DNA from: Heterobilharzia americana
Taxonomy: Eukaryota > Platyhelminthes > Trematoda > Strigeidida > Schistosomatidae
DNA length: 64,000 bases
Direction of reading: 5' to 3'
NCBI GenBank assembly: GCA_944470555.2
Contig: OX104134.1
Span: forward strand, 111,594,701-111,658,700
Each line of letters starts with the position of its first letter. Within the stretch, counting starts at the first letter, position 1. Shown one piece after another: positions 1-13,166 of this stretch. A program made the position numbers and the translations under genes. Under the pieces are notes generated by a model. It ran no database searches, was not told the DNA's origin, and saw only the letters and a program-made list of their open reading frames with translations.

Positions 1-3000
1 CCAACTAGATAAGTATGTAACCTACTGGGAAACTAGTGAACACAGCAATTAGCCATGCACCCTAAGTTTAGATTAATTTATTTTGATGGTGTTGTGTCCT
101 CTCAGTTGGATGGTTAAATCATGAAGCTTTCATTGTCATTCTAGATAGAATCATTAACATAAACTTTATTATTGGATTTGGAAATATTAGCGGAAGACAG
201 ACAGCCAAAAGAGAAAGCTTCGGGGAATACTAACAACGGAACTCATTTATTTCATTTTCAACTGTTTTCCAACTGAAGTGAAACACTCTTGAATCTTAAT
301 TTGTAAATTATGTACTCTTATGAACCGAATTTCAAATATTGTCTGACAAAATAAGTAGTAAAATCATAGGATTCTGACGCTAAGATGACTGTGCCATAGG
401 CCCACACTTATTATTTAAGAAATCTGTAGGCTGCCTACCAAATTACATGTAATGTTAATGCAACCTTTCAAACTAAATCACCTACTGGTGATAATTCTGA
501 CTTTGGACAGGAGAGCAGGTTTTTTCCACAATGTAGGTTTCCCTTGGTGGTGAACGCAAAAGAAGGATAAGCTTGCGTTTAGCTACCGGTTAGTAAACAG
601 GCAGAATAATTTAACTTCGAAATTTCTTCAGCATGCTCTGCAAATCTTATTCACCAGTGAGAAGTGCAGCAAAGCGTTGGATACAGTGCATTTATTATAA
701 CCATATAGTAATATCCCGTGCTATACATACTTCAAATATAACCGTGTTATACTTTTGAAAATTAAATGTGGGCAAACCAATGGGAGTGAACGGAGTAACA
801 ACATGATTTATCTTGAAAAGTGAACTTAATCGGAAACAAAATGAATTATTAACACAGCAAAAAAACATCACCATTCTACAACTTTGATTTTGTTTCCAGT
901 ATCCCTTGTTCCAAAGAGTCATTTTAATGGAAGGCACAACTCTGTTTACTTTATATACCGATAATTTATCAACAAATGCATTATCCAGATTGACATGTTA
1001 TTTACATTTACAGATTTAACAAATTCACAATCATCAATCTTTGAATATTTTGCGGACATAATGAGAAACAAACGTAGAAATTAGAATAAATAACCACCAT
1101 TCTGTCAGACGGGAGGTACAAAACCAAACTGTATACCTCAGAAAAGCAAGAAAATGAGACTACAGTATCATGAATGAAAGTTAAATTTATTTTCTGCCAC
1201 CAACATCTACCGCCAGTGATACTATTACCGTGATTTATATAATCCTTAATGTCTTTCTTCATTTCACAAGCAATGATGAATATGTAAATTTGTACATAGA
1301 CCCATCCTAAACGCTACGCATTCTGTTCCCACCATTCTGACTACTATTATTATTGTTATTATTATTATTGTTAATGCCAGGAATGATAGCAGTACAGGTA
1401 GTACCGCCTGAAGAGGTGCGGTGATTTCCATGATTATTAATATTATTCTTTAAAGTATTAAATTGAGAAATCCAATACAATCAGTCATAAAATGAAAATA
1501 TCAAAATGGGCAATGAATAAATATGAAATAAACTATTTATCTACTTATTCTATTCATCTGCTATCATTATTATTTCAATACTTTTTGTCTAAAACGGCGC
1601 CAAAATATTTTCCAATCCTTATTAGTAGTATACTAGTATGTATGTATTTGTGTGTGTGTGGTTTTAAGTTCGTTTCTAATTTATGCACTCCACCTTTTGT
1701 GGGGGCTAGAGAGAATGAAGCATAGAAAATGCTGAGGTGAAAACAATAAGAGTATGGGAAGCGGATGGAGAATAAGTGAACTGAAAATAATTATCATCAT
1801 ATTAATACACTAAAGCAACTATGGGATAATAAAAAATCAGGAGAACAGGTTCAATTCTGAGAAGTGATTCAATTTAAGAAGTATGAATAAAGTCAAAGAT
1901 GAAAAACAACAAAGAAGTGGGCTTAGAAATAAAATGATAAACAATCATATATCTTCAGACTCGTTATTAATAATTGACTACAGGGGAAAAATGTCTAGGC
2001 TTAAAAGAACAGTGGAATATGGATGTGTGTGGTTGTTTATTGTAGGATAAGTTGAGAAAGAGGAGAAATCGGAAATTATAAAGAAGCACATATATATATA
2101 AGTATAAGCATGATAATAAAAAATACGCCAAATTTACGGTTTATCGATTAGTGGACATCCGTTTTAAGTGCTGTATGAATGGTTACACTTAATTCATGAA
2201 TACGAAAACTTGCCTTTTAGCAAATTTACCTGTGAATGATGAGGTTTCAACTGGTACAGAATAAATAAATGATGGGTTTGTAGGTCGACAAACTAGCCAC
2301 CTGCGTGAAAAAGAGTTTGTTCAGTTATTGTCATATTTGACATTATTCAAAGTTCATCATTGTAGTGACTGTTCTAGCTTAGTGATCAACTCGTGAATCT
2401 ATTCGGTATTTAGAACCATACAACATCACAATAACTACTCTGCAGTTGTAAACTACTGTGGAAAAATTATAGTACTTATGCAACTGAGCATCCATAGAAC
2501 TTAACGGTAGATCCTTTCAGAAAAGACTGTAACTTCAATGCATTTCCAAATTTCGCAGACTTTGTTCTACTGTCTGCTGCGGAAGTGTTTGATTTCGCGA
2601 ATCTTCATATTTTAGCCTCAGGAAATGTTAATTTCACTACTTAGTGGCTGAATTCAAACATATCACTGATTATCCAACTTGAAGGTAGGATTTATCAGGC
2701 AACCCCAAAGATAGGCTCTTATTAGTTTGATCTGGACTTGAAACTAGCTGAAAGTCAATTTATTATATAGAAAATGTTTTTAGTCATAAGTATTTACTAT
2801 ACTGTTTGTACGGTTTGTTGAGCTTGAAAAACTTTTTAGCTGACTCCAAAATGTGGCTTGGATCAATTTGAAACCCATCAGAATAAACTCATTCACGTGC
2901 TTGAATGAACAAAATAGTGTGCGTGATAATGAAAGAAGGCTCCAAATAAAAACATTTTCGGAAAATGTGAAACTGTAGTGAGTATCTATAACAATTTTAT

Positions 3001-5400
3001 TTGGTTAACGAGTTTTTATTCTTGTTTAAGTGCAATTGCACTACCAAATAGACAATAGCAACTCGGTAAACCTACAATTTTTCATTTTATCAACATCGTA
3101 AAACATAAAACTGCATGTATTTCCCAAGAATTTTTTTATCTGAACTACTAAATGACGATAATTTTGTCGCGTTCATCTAACTACACCTTTTTGAAAAATG
3201 CATCTATCCACCCTATCTGATGCTAATTTCAGTATTAGATTACTATCATACTTTCCTTTTTTTCATTCGGAAGTGTCAGTTGTTGATGCTACACAAAATG
3301 CTTCAACTGTTTAACTGTTAACACGTATATATTTCGTCGGCAAAAATAATCTTCGATTATCTCAGTGTTGATAAGTAAATAAAACTTTCCATAATTAGGT
3401 TTTGTCCTTGAAACAATCCACAGTCAAGCTGAAATAAGCAGTTATTTGCAGAAGTTTTTCATGAAATTTTTACAGTTCTGAGTGTCAATAAACCTTGCAA
3501 TGAATTACAAAAGCAATAGTCTCACCAGATTGAACAATGAATCATCAAGACATCAACAAAATGCTTGCTACGGATGTTGGATTACTCATTAATAGCTGTA
3601 TCTCAGTCTGCATACAAAGCCAAGTAAAGATGATTTTATCTTCAATTCTAGACAAGTGATGTTGCTGACAAGCAGCTTCAGAACACTTGTACATATTAGT
3701 GCTAAATTCCTCTGGATAAAATGTTTTCAAAATGTAACTGCTGACTTCGACTAATACTAGGATAGCATATTATTTTAAAATAATTCACTACTACTCTAAC
3801 ATAAAAATACGAGCTTCATACTCAACGTATACTTTCAAAGCTGAAAAGAAGCATTAAGTTGTATTATTTATGAAAAATATTAAGTACTATGCCTATCAAT
3901 GCGAAAATAATGTAGGCGATCAAATGAAGCGAGATAAATTTAGGTACGATTCCTTTTCAGGAATATGAGGTATCTCTAATACTTAATATTTTGAAGTAAA
4001 AGGTATTTGACCTCATTTCTGAAAGGTATGTACTCTGCTTCATTTTAGATGAAAATCACCAAAATTGAAATGGTCAATTGTAAAAAAAAAATGGTACGAA
4101 TGAAGTTCCAAATTCTGAATACAAGGTGTATTTGATTATGAACCGACAATAATGTACACCATTCTAATCAAGTATTTTGCAGTGCGTACTTCAGGATCTT
4201 TAATACCAGCTGACCTTGTGTGTCCATATGTAAATTACTTAAGAGTGACGCTATTCACCGACTACATATTTCGAAAATACGTGTAGACACCTGAATATGC
4301 ATGATAAAACAGTAAACAGTTATAAAGATTAACTGTTGGTTTTCACTTTGACGGAATACATTAATGTGCTAACAGAGATTGGTCAACTCGGTGCAGTATA
4401 GTAATGAATTGGGAAATCGCAAATATCAATAGATAATGTTCTTCCTTATTTAGCTTGGGATACTGTAATGCATGTAAGCAACTTTTTCATACGTGTATTA
4501 AATTTAGGTAATTCAGATTTCAACTTCAATCATATTTTCAGGATGGACTTAACCTATGTGTGCTATCTATCATATAATTCAGGGCGCATCACAGCTTGAA
4601 ACTTTAGCTATTCTTAAAAAGAAACTTTATTTAATGTCCTTCTTCACTAAAGGGCTAAATGAGTTAATTCACTTAAACATTTTGATCGTCCACATATTCC
4701 TTCACTTGCTGCAAGTGCATTGCATAATGTCTACTCATCTTTTTCCAAACCCTAACTGACCGGTTAATCAGTTCTTTAAAATGTCTACTTTTAGTTCTGA
4801 ATTCACTCTTTATCATTGGTCGTGAATGTCAAAGAGTTAGTAATGTATGAAATGACTGTTATTAGTTTGTATGAGAAAATATAATTAAATTAAAGCTTGT
4901 CCTGTCAACCTTACTTAGTTGTTTGTCAGAGCTTTAAAACTTCTAAGTAACTTAGTCTCACTTATCGACAAAACATATTTCAGCATTTCACTTTCAGAAT
5001 TCATAATATGAAGGAGGAAAAGCTTCTTGAGAACTTTAGAGTTTAGATTTCATCTTGGTTTATATATTAGAAATTTAGGTTATAATCATCTTATCACTTT
5101 AAAATAAGTAATAAACCAGAAAATATTTGTCAGTGCTCATTTCAGCAGAAGTGTTGTGTTTGTTCAATTCATTTTAAAAGTCAAAACTATCAGGATCTGA
5201 AATCAAGGTATTAGTTTGGCATTAGGATGCTCACCCTTAGACTAAATTTTAAAGCACAATGAGTTTCACATCTATAAGATAGAGAAACTAATAGTCACAC
5301 GTCCAATATTTATAATGCTAAGACTTAGTATAATTTAGGGACTTAGGTTTAGCAAATTTATGATATTTAAATACTAATTTTTAATAGTTTCTTTTAATGA
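1..5400. other. AT-rich non-coding DNA, no gene recognised
   Basis: Only short open frames (under about 85 codons) without recognisable domains occur here. No splice-linked exon pair, RNA gene or clear mobile-element protein remnant could be read. A short ATT-rich microsatellite at 1343-1376 is the only simple repeat that stands out. The region is probably intergenic or part of a long intron. Confidence 0.6.
1343..1376. repeat. (ATT)n microsatellite, imperfect
   Basis: A run of ATT/GTT triplets is directly visible. It may be the degraded tail of a retroelement, since RTE copies in this window end in TAA-rich tails, but no element body is recognisable next to it. Confidence 0.7.
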
Positions 5401-5429
5401 TCAGTCGAACAACTGGTCAATTTAGTGTA

Positions 5430-5482
5430 GGTTTGACTGACTGTGAAACGAGCGTTCTGGATTCGACTACCTGCTTCCACTA
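5430..5482 (+). ncRNA. Possible relic of a Sm-alpha-type hammerhead SINE (3' part)
   Basis: The stretch GAAACGAGCGTTCTGGATTC followed by a CTACCTGC-TTCCAC-like tail resembles the 3' half of the hammerhead elements at 12127 and 60159 (GAAAC, a GCGT stem III, the CTGGAT strand of stem I, and a CTAGCCAC tail). The 5' half, with the CUGANGA core and stem II, is not recognisable. If the match is real the element is dead. Confidence 0.35.
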
Positions 5483-5489
5483 AACAAAT

Positions 5490-8440
5490 TGTAACGATAA
5501 ATATTTAGATAATATCTAGGGATCCGAATAAGAGCCCGTCTGCCGACAGAGTTCAAGCAATTCCATCCAGTATAACAACAGGAAATTACAAGTATCAGTA
5601 AATAGTGATTGATTATGATTAATTATCCATATGTTTAATGTTAATTTAGAATAGCTTTTAGCCCTAACTAGAAGCAGAAATTACTAAGAAAAACAACTAT
5701 TTACAACTGTTTATAAGAAAACTAATTCTGAAAATTCAGTGGCAAGTTCAAATTATACTATAATTGTCACGAACAAATAAAGTCTACCTGAATTTCAAAA
5801 TGGTTAAAATTATAAAGAATGTTTTGAGAATTCTTGAGTTTACGCAATGTGAGAGACATTTTACATTACGTTTACTAATATTCTGTTTCTAACTATAAAA
5901 TGGTATACTAACAGAATTACTACATTATGTTAGGTTCAGAAGTAAAATAAAATAAAATTACTTCCTCCTGAATAAATATATCCTTGAAAGAATAGCTTTA
6001 CATGTTTGATGCTTTCTAAATAGGGATGTTAGAGAGTTCATCGAATGTCTCAGGAAGATCTTCGTGAAGTAACTTTAGGTGTTAAATATTCATCAATTTT
6101 TTATTGTTTTACTTTGTTTATCAAATGTGTCACACAATGAAGTTTAAATCCTCTGTATAATAAACAAGGAGTTTTCATAGTGCTTCAGAGTAATAAGATA
6201 CAGTTCTCAAGCAGCACTAAATCTCTTAAAATGATAGTGAATTTGGTCACTTGTTACATTACAAATATTTAATAACAAATAGTAAACGTAATATTTTAAA
6301 GATGAGAAAAGGTGACGGCATCTATTTCTGTGACTTCACACATTATCTGTGTACTGGACAAACAATAAATGTGAAAAGTAGTTAATCTGGATAGTTTTTA
6401 ATTAGTTTTCTTGTTTTCAAAATTTATGAAAATCTTTACGTGATTTACGTGCATTTCAATCTTTCTACTGTTCATGTTCAGTGGTAGCTGGAGCTTTCGT
6501 GCGTTATTTCCCGTAATCTCAATATCATGAATAGTGTAAAAATGATACTAATGGATACGACATTTTAGACACAGTTTAGTGTTCACGACTACGTATTCGA
6601 TTTACAGCCCCGTTGTTTCTCATTCTTTGAACTCAGTGGCATTATAATTTTCAGCGTATACGAAATAAATATAATTTTATTTCTTTTATATAATATTAGA
6701 TGCTGATCTCAAGAATATTATTCCGGTGATCATTTTCTCAATGAGTTTATCTAAATTCGAACTTACTTTTTCCTGAATCAGCGTACGCTTGTGTTACCGA
6801 AAACCTAACGATTTTTTAACTGCCACACATACTAATTGTACAATAAAAAGCATAGTTAGTGATCAATGGGAAGATTAGCCAGTACACTTGAAATAGTTTC
6901 GATTAGTTGACCATATTCACTGACAGATTTCTCAGGCTATACTCTTTTCTGTAGCCAGTATTTTGAGTTCTAGGGAACAAATGAGTTTTCTACAAGATGT
7001 TGATGAGTTCACAATGTCATTACTAGAAATTGTGTATTCGCAGCAACCTTTACTATTAGAAAATAATCATTATCAAAATAAGTTCAGCATTTTACTAAAA
7101 CAGCATTAGTACGACGTATGAGGAGTTTTACTCAGTTCATTTCGTTTTGAATACTTCTATAGCCAAGTCAAATAGTTAACATTATGTTACTAATTGCTAA
7201 TCGGATTCTTTGACATCATAAAAGATATTATATCCTGGGGAAGTTGTGTTGTTTACTATCAGTATCTTAAGTATTACTTATCCAATTGTATTCTTCAACA
7301 AACGTAGATCATGTGACCACAATTAGTTTTTATTGGTTAGCATATTTCTGGAATAAAAGTTCCATTACCCAACTATGAAAATTGAGGATAAAGGATAATA
7401 TTTAGAAAGACAGTACCACCTTAAAAATAAGAGGATACTAAGATAGAAAGTTCCCGAACTTATTATTACTTCCCGCATGTTAGATATCTTCCTTGGTGAG
7501 CAGGTGCGCACAGCTGAACCAAGTCGATGAGTTGGTCCTAGTTTTTAGTATTTGTCCGTTGGTTTGGCGTTTTTGTTCCAATTATTTCATTTTTCGTTTG
7601 CTTATTATTCGTAACTATCATCATCATTGGTATTTGGAAGCTAAAAAGCACTGTTTGCTATAGTTCCTTTGCTTGATCATAGCTGCTGTCTGGATTTCTG
7701 TACCCAAATTCGTCAAACAGGGAAGCAAATATCTAGTGCTGTCGTCCAGACAGCTATCAGTTATTGGTAGTTCCAAGTAAAGGAGTACTTATTGTCAAAT
7801 CGGATACTTACAAACTGCAGCAGTCTTAGTGAGAATGGCACAATTAATCGAAACCATTCGTGGTGTTTACCCATGCTTTTCTAAAGAAAAATAAAATATG
7901 TTAAACAATGAAATAAGAGCCGCTCAGTGACGAAACTAACGTCAAAATCATAAGCAGGAAGGTTCAAAAAATACACTTCTGACTGATATGAATATTCACT
8001 AAACATTCATTCGATCATCAATGCTCACTAACCAGAAGAAGGTTGTGCAAACACTTCATGACTGTTTGATTAGTATGAGGTAGAGCTCATAAACATCTTG
8101 GTCAAACTGATTTAGTTCAGTCAGCTAATCTATTCTAGCTCTCTCACTACGGAAACTTAACATTTTTTTATTCTTTACTGGGATTTGACAAATATATTTC
8201 ATTTATAAAAATTTTAGTTTCGAAATAAAATCACGGTTACAGTTTACAGCTCAGTCTCACTCATCTGTGTCTTTCTTAACCAAACTACATAGTTCACAGA
8301 TACATGATTTCAATCTGGACAGTATTATCTCGCTGGAGTGAAATGGTTGACACAGATTAACGACCCTGTCTTTATGCGAATTACGTTAGAAGTCAGTTCA
8401 GGCGTCAGTCATTGGTTACCTTCAGTAGAATTGATAAAGA
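5490..8440. other. AT-rich non-coding DNA, no gene recognised
   Basis: No convincing coding frame, RNA gene or repeat family was identified. Base composition and stop density match the flanking intergenic DNA. Confidence 0.55.
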
Positions 8441-8448
8441 TCCCTGCA

Positions 8449-11400
8449 AATATTATTGTTTATTATTTGTCCCTTGGGTTCCTAATGGAATATAGGGCTT
8501 CAGTAGCACATCTCCAGTGCAATTTGTTCCCTGCAAACCTTTGAACCTAGTTCCACGACAGCCAGAAGCTTCATTTCTTCCTCGCACGATCTCCTCCATG
8601 TCACCCTCAGCTAGGACGCCCAACTCGTCGCTTCCCATCTGGCCTCCACTCGAGGGCCTGACGCATGATGTCCCCGAATGGTCTTCTCAGTGCATACCCA
8701 ATCAATCTCCACTTCCTTCCAGTGCATATTTGTTGAGTGATAGGTTCTTGGTTGGTTCGTCGCCGCAGTTCCTTGTTCCTTATTTTTTCTGGCCATCTGA
8801 TCTTCAGTAACGATCCAGCGTAGGCAGTTGTTGATGAATGTCTGTAGTTTGTTGAAAATGCCTTTCGTAAGGCGCCATGTTTCTCAACCATATAGAAGCA
8901 ATGAATTGATGTTGGTGCTGAAAATCCGGATCTTGTTCCACATGATGAGTGCAGATCTCCACATTGAATTCAGGTTAATGAACGCCTGTCTTGCTTGTCC
9001 AATCCTGGCTGGCTTTGACATCCTCATCTGTGCCTGTGCCATCTGTAGTTGAAAAAGTGCTGTCTAGACAGGTGAAAGAGGCTTATTCCTTTAGGTTTCT
9101 CCCGTTGATGGTGATTGCAGCCTGCTGTTGTTGTTGTTGGTTGGATATCTTCATCATCTCTGTTTTTTCTACGTTCACTTGAAGTCCAGTATTCGCTGCC
9201 CTACCACTTCTGTCAACTTGTTGGATTTTGCCTGTAGATCTTCGAGTTTGTACGACAAGACATTAGACATAAATCATCATTGGTGAAATCCAAATGTTCT
9301 TCTGGGGTCTTTTCATCGGTCCAGCCAACGTATGCCTATCTTCTCGCTCCTCACGGTTTGCTGCATGACCCAGTCGACCACAACCAGGAAGATCATTGGT
9401 GATAGTAGGCGGCAGCCTTGTCTTACTCCTGTCTCTTGTCTTCACTTCAAAGGTGTCACTGAGCCTTTCCATTGTGAATCACTTGGCATGTGGCGTCTTC
9501 ATATAGCTGTTGAATGAGACTGATAAAGGTTTGTAGTATTCCGTAGTGTTGAAGCAACTGCCAAATTACTTCTCGTTTGACGTCGATGGAGTTGAGCTGA
9601 CTGTCATTCTATACTCTGTTCTATGATGATGCATAGCGTAGCGTTGCAATTCGGTCTGCATATGATTTGTTTTTCCTGAATGCAGCCAGCCTGTTCGGTC
9701 GTAACTTTGGATGCAGCGTATTGTTTAGTCTCTGCAGGATGATGTGACATAATATTTTGCTTGGGTGGGTGAGGACAGGAGCATGATTCCTTGCCAGTTC
9801 TTGTAAAGACTTAGGTGTCCCTTCTGTGGGAGTTTGACAAGGTAACCCTTCTTCCAACCAACCTAGAAGTACCTTTCCTTCCTTCCTTGCAAAGCTTCTG
9901 CAGTAGTGGTGTGAGTGTGTCCGCTGTTGTCTCTGCGTCTGTTTTCAGTGCTTCTGGTGGGATTCCATCTAGTCCTGCTGCTTTCTCGCATTTCAGTAGC
10001 TTTATAGAGCTCAGGAGGAGAAGAATTTGTGTTCACTGGTAGTTGTGACTGCAGGTTGTGATCGATTCAAGAGCTTCTTGAAGTGGTCAGCCCATTGTTT
10101 CCTTTGTTTCTCTTTTTTCGTAATTAAATTTCTATCGTCATCTTTTATTGGTTTCATCTGCACTGTGTTGATCACTTCCCTCCCAGATAGTAAGCTGGTT
10201 ATTTGATACAATGTTATCAGGTCTCTCTTACCTGCAGCCTGTTCTGCTTCACTTGCCAGTGTTTCGTAGAAGTGTCTTTTGTCTTCCCGTCCACTCTTCT
10301 TCACTTCTTTGTCCAGTGTAGTGTTTTATACATTGTAATCAGTTCCTCTCCTCGTCGTTCATCCTTGCACTGCACTGGTTTACCTTCTGCTTCAACATCC
10401 TTCTCTCCCTGCTCTATCAGTTCCATGTGTCCATCGGGATCCATCTCTTATCTTCTTTCTTCTTCCTTCCCAGTACAGTTATGCAGATTTCTTTTATATA
10501 GCTTTCGAAGACTCCTAGTGCTCATCCACACAGGTTTCTTCAGGGATCTTCCTCGATATCTCCCATTTTGTCTTGATGACTGACTGACGTGAAGATTTAA
10601 TTTGTAGTTTCGTCCTTCAGTTCAGTTTCTGTTGTGGGTGTTGAACTTGAACTTTGGTCTATCACCAGCTTCTTCTTTGAAGGCTTTTCACCTGATTCGG
10701 AAGGTAGGTTCCTTGCACTAGATAGGGAGTGGTGTGAACCTATATCTGCTCCTCTTCTTGAACTGATCTTGTGTCGAGTAGGCTGACTGCATCTCCACTT
10801 TCTTGAGATTGAGATGAAGTCGATCTGATTTGTAGTGTAGTGTGTCCACCAGGTAAAATCCATGTCACTGCCTTTTGAATATCCTTGTGTTTGTACATAC
10901 TGCCTCGCCTCCAATCACCAAATCGTTGAATGCGCAGAAGTCTGCAAACAGTTCTCCATTTTCGTTCATTTCACTGAGTGCTTCTCGACCCATGCACAGT
11001 TCTCTTCCTGTGTTGTCCACTCCCAGTTTGACATTCATGTCACCCATTAGAATTTTGATATCGCCAACTGACGTCTTGTCCAGTGTTGATTGGAGTTGTC
11101 TGTAGAATTCCTCCTTCTTCTCTTGACCTGCACTATTTGTAGGTGCGTAGCGTAACACTGTATAATTGTGACTTCCCTTCCGTTTGAGTTGAATCTTGCT
11201 GTCATGATCCCGACTGTGGAGGAGGAGATTGGTTTCCATTGCTTGAGAGCCTTCGATGCTGTTGGGGACATCATGATAGCCACTGCATAATTTAGTGTGC
11301 TGGTAGTTGTCGTCTGTGTGACAATATCGGAGTAGATTATTGATTCTCCAGTTGACGGTTTGGAGAGTCCACTCCCATTCCATCTGCTTTCGCAAATTTC

Positions 11401-11730
11401 AAGCACTTCAGTGTGATACCTTCTCATTTCTTTTGCCATCTGGGCTGCCTTGCTAGGTTCAAACATCGTGCGGACATTCCATATCCCCACATTTACTTTG
11501 GCTTTCATCGAGAGAGGCGAAGACACATCGGCCAATTGGCTTCCCGAAGGTTTTCACCGACCGGCGTCATTTCTCCTCTCCGATTCCAGCGAGGAATAAT
11601 TTTGTTTTTGTTTTTTATGTATCGTTTGTGCTTTGAAGTTTGTTTAGCGGTTAGATTTGTTTTCCGGGTTAGGGTTGCTAGACCTATGCCCAATCTTCCC
11701 TCTTTATTCGGGCTTAGGACCGGCTAGTAA
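8449..11730 (-). mobile_element. RTE-type non-LTR retrotransposon, dead copy A
   Basis: Read on the - strand this is a nearly full-length RTE-type element: a 5' leader, an AP-endonuclease region, a reverse transcriptase region and a 3' end reading AACCCAAGGGAC(A)AATAATA, the TAA-rich tail seen on all RTE copies in this window. The order and wording of the coding region match the intact ORF at 15968-18904, but frameshifts and stops split it into many frames. The 5' leader reaches further (to about 11730) than in copy B at 38965-42252, and carries a small open frame at 11505-11693 that could be a leader ORF. It shares specific damaging insertions with copy B. Endpoints are approximate. Clade assignment (RTE, like SR2 or Perere-3 of schistosomes) rests on the APE-RT layout and TAA tail. 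Confidence 0.9.
8450..11530 (-). pseudogene. Broken APE-RT polyprotein of RTE copy A
   Basis: The endonuclease start (NVGIWNVRTMFEPSKAAQ) lies at about 11475-11500. The strand-transfer region, reading ILMGDMNVKLG, lies in the frame ending near 10865. RT pieces include a degenerate RKNKSYADRIATLR block near 9650 and an SDTFEVKT block near 9450. The catalytic FADD box is not readable in a continuous frame; the matching place reads FTNDDLC-like after a frameshift. Known lesions include an extra CGCTACG-type insertion after the IIQCYA block (about 11145) and an insertion giving DIVTQTTTTSTLNY (about 11290-11335). The intact homologue is 978 codons long; no fragment here exceeds about 176. It cannot encode a working enzyme. 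Confidence 0.85.
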
Positions 11731-12029
11731 CTAGTGAACTAGTTAACCAGGCGAGGTTCCCTGCAAATACAATGCGAACAAATTTCAGCTTTTATAATAG
11801 CTTAATCGATATATGTTTGGAATGACTGAAAGTACTTGAAGAATTAATAGCTTTTAGTATTTATACTACCAAACGTAAATCATCTGAACTTTAAAGTAAT
11901 TAAAAAAGCTAGGATAAAATGTCATATTTAAAGTTTTCATGTATAAGAATATGAGCATTCAGAACATTCAGAATAACAAGTATGTCAATAAATAGTAATT
12001 ACTACTACCCTTTGTACAAGAAGTCTATA

Positions 12030-12190
12030 TCGTTCCTCCGTGGCATGGTGGATAACGCCTTGGCGTTTGAAGCGGGGTTACAAGGTTCGAGTCCCAGTGG
12101 GAACAACATCATTAGGGTGCAGGTGCATCCAGCCGACAAGTCCCAAATAGGACGAAACGTGCGTTCTGGATTCTTCTGCTAGCCACAACT
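12030..12190 (+). mobile_element. tRNA-derived SINE with hammerhead (Sm-alpha-like)
   Basis: The 5' half looks like a tRNA: an A-box-like TGGCATGGTGG at 12041-12051, a B box GGTTCGAGTCC at 12083-12093, and GTTCC...GGAAC ends that can pair as an acceptor stem. The 3' half is a hammerhead ribozyme module followed by CTAGCCAC. This tRNA-plus-hammerhead build is known for the Sm-alpha family of schistosomes. An internal polymerase III promoter is implied by the two boxes. The same layout occurs at 32345-32570 (-) and 60045-60225 (+). Confidence 0.85.
12127..12171 (+). ncRNA. Hammerhead ribozyme type I, core damaged
   Basis: Stem I is ATCCAG/CTGGAT, stem II is GTCC-CAAATA-GGAC and the GAAA core strand is intact. 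The other core strand reads CCGACAA where a working hammerhead needs CTGANGA, so two invariant core positions are changed. The cleavage triplet is GTT, still an allowed NUH. Self-cleavage is therefore unlikely. The secondary structure is otherwise preserved, which fits recent decay. Confidence 0.85.
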
Positions 12191-13166
12191 AACCAATTTA
12201 TCATTCAGACTATAGTTATTACGAATGACCTGGAAAATGTTTAGCAGCAAGTCTGGTTTCATCAGTATAATCCCAGCGTATTTAAAAGATCGAAAGAAGA
12301 TTTTTCTGAGTTGTAAGATTTCAAACATAGTTTGCAATATAATGAACTCCTTGAAATTCAAATATGCATAGTTGTATCTCTAGATCATTTCAGGTGAAAC
12401 CTATTGATTACTTTCAAAAGTGATTTATATATTGATATTCCTAACTTTTGTGACAGCACTTCAGCAGTTTGATGAGATCATATTCAACACCACATCTACT
12501 AAGGATTCACTAACAGCACTGAATGAAGTCAAATCCACAGAAGTAGGTTAAGTGATATATATGCATAAAGCGAACAACCTTCCAACACTGGATAATAATG
12601 CATGTTTTCAAAAACCTACCTGGCGCAGGATGACTAGCCAAACAAACAGTTTATGATTGAATCGAATTAGATTAAAATTTCATAGTTATCTTAAAGAACT
12701 GTGAGTTTATTTTCAATTTTCTAATATTTTTTTAAGTTTTAACCTTGTATCTCTTCCGTCATTTCCCTCTGACTTTTCCAATCAAGTGTTATTATTTGTT
12801 AGTGCAGTCTTGATGATATATATTTTGTAAGTTGAAGTGCTAAAGCTTTATGTTTTTTTTACTAACCAATCATTATCCGAAATGAGATTTTAGGGTCCAT
12901 TAGTGACATTGCAATAAAATGAACTCCAACCACTTCAATGTTTTGTCACTTTCCTTGATCAGATGACCTTCCTTTTTGGACCCACTTCTTTCTAACAACT
13001 GGGAACTCACTAAGCGTTTTGAGTGTAATCAGTTGACATTTAAGCGAATATCAATACAAATATTCATAGAAACGATATTAACCTTCCAGCAAAGATATCT
13101 CTATTCTGAACATATTTCATAACATAATGCTAAGCATTTAAAAAAATTTAGTTTAGGAATTCGATA
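12191..13166. other. Non-coding DNA upstream of the BMP prodomain exon
   Basis: No coding frame or repeat was recognised. It would hold either the promoter and 5' UTR of the BMP gene (if the ATG at 13167 is the start) or the end of an intron (if the acceptor at 13228-13230 is used). No TATA or initiator element can be singled out in such AT-rich DNA. Confidence 0.4.

Noticed and set aside
12034..12112. Functional tRNA gene with good A and B boxes
   Set aside because: It is directly joined to a hammerhead and CTAGCCAC tail, the build also seen at 32345 and 60045, so it is a SINE head. The cloverleaf also has several mismatches.
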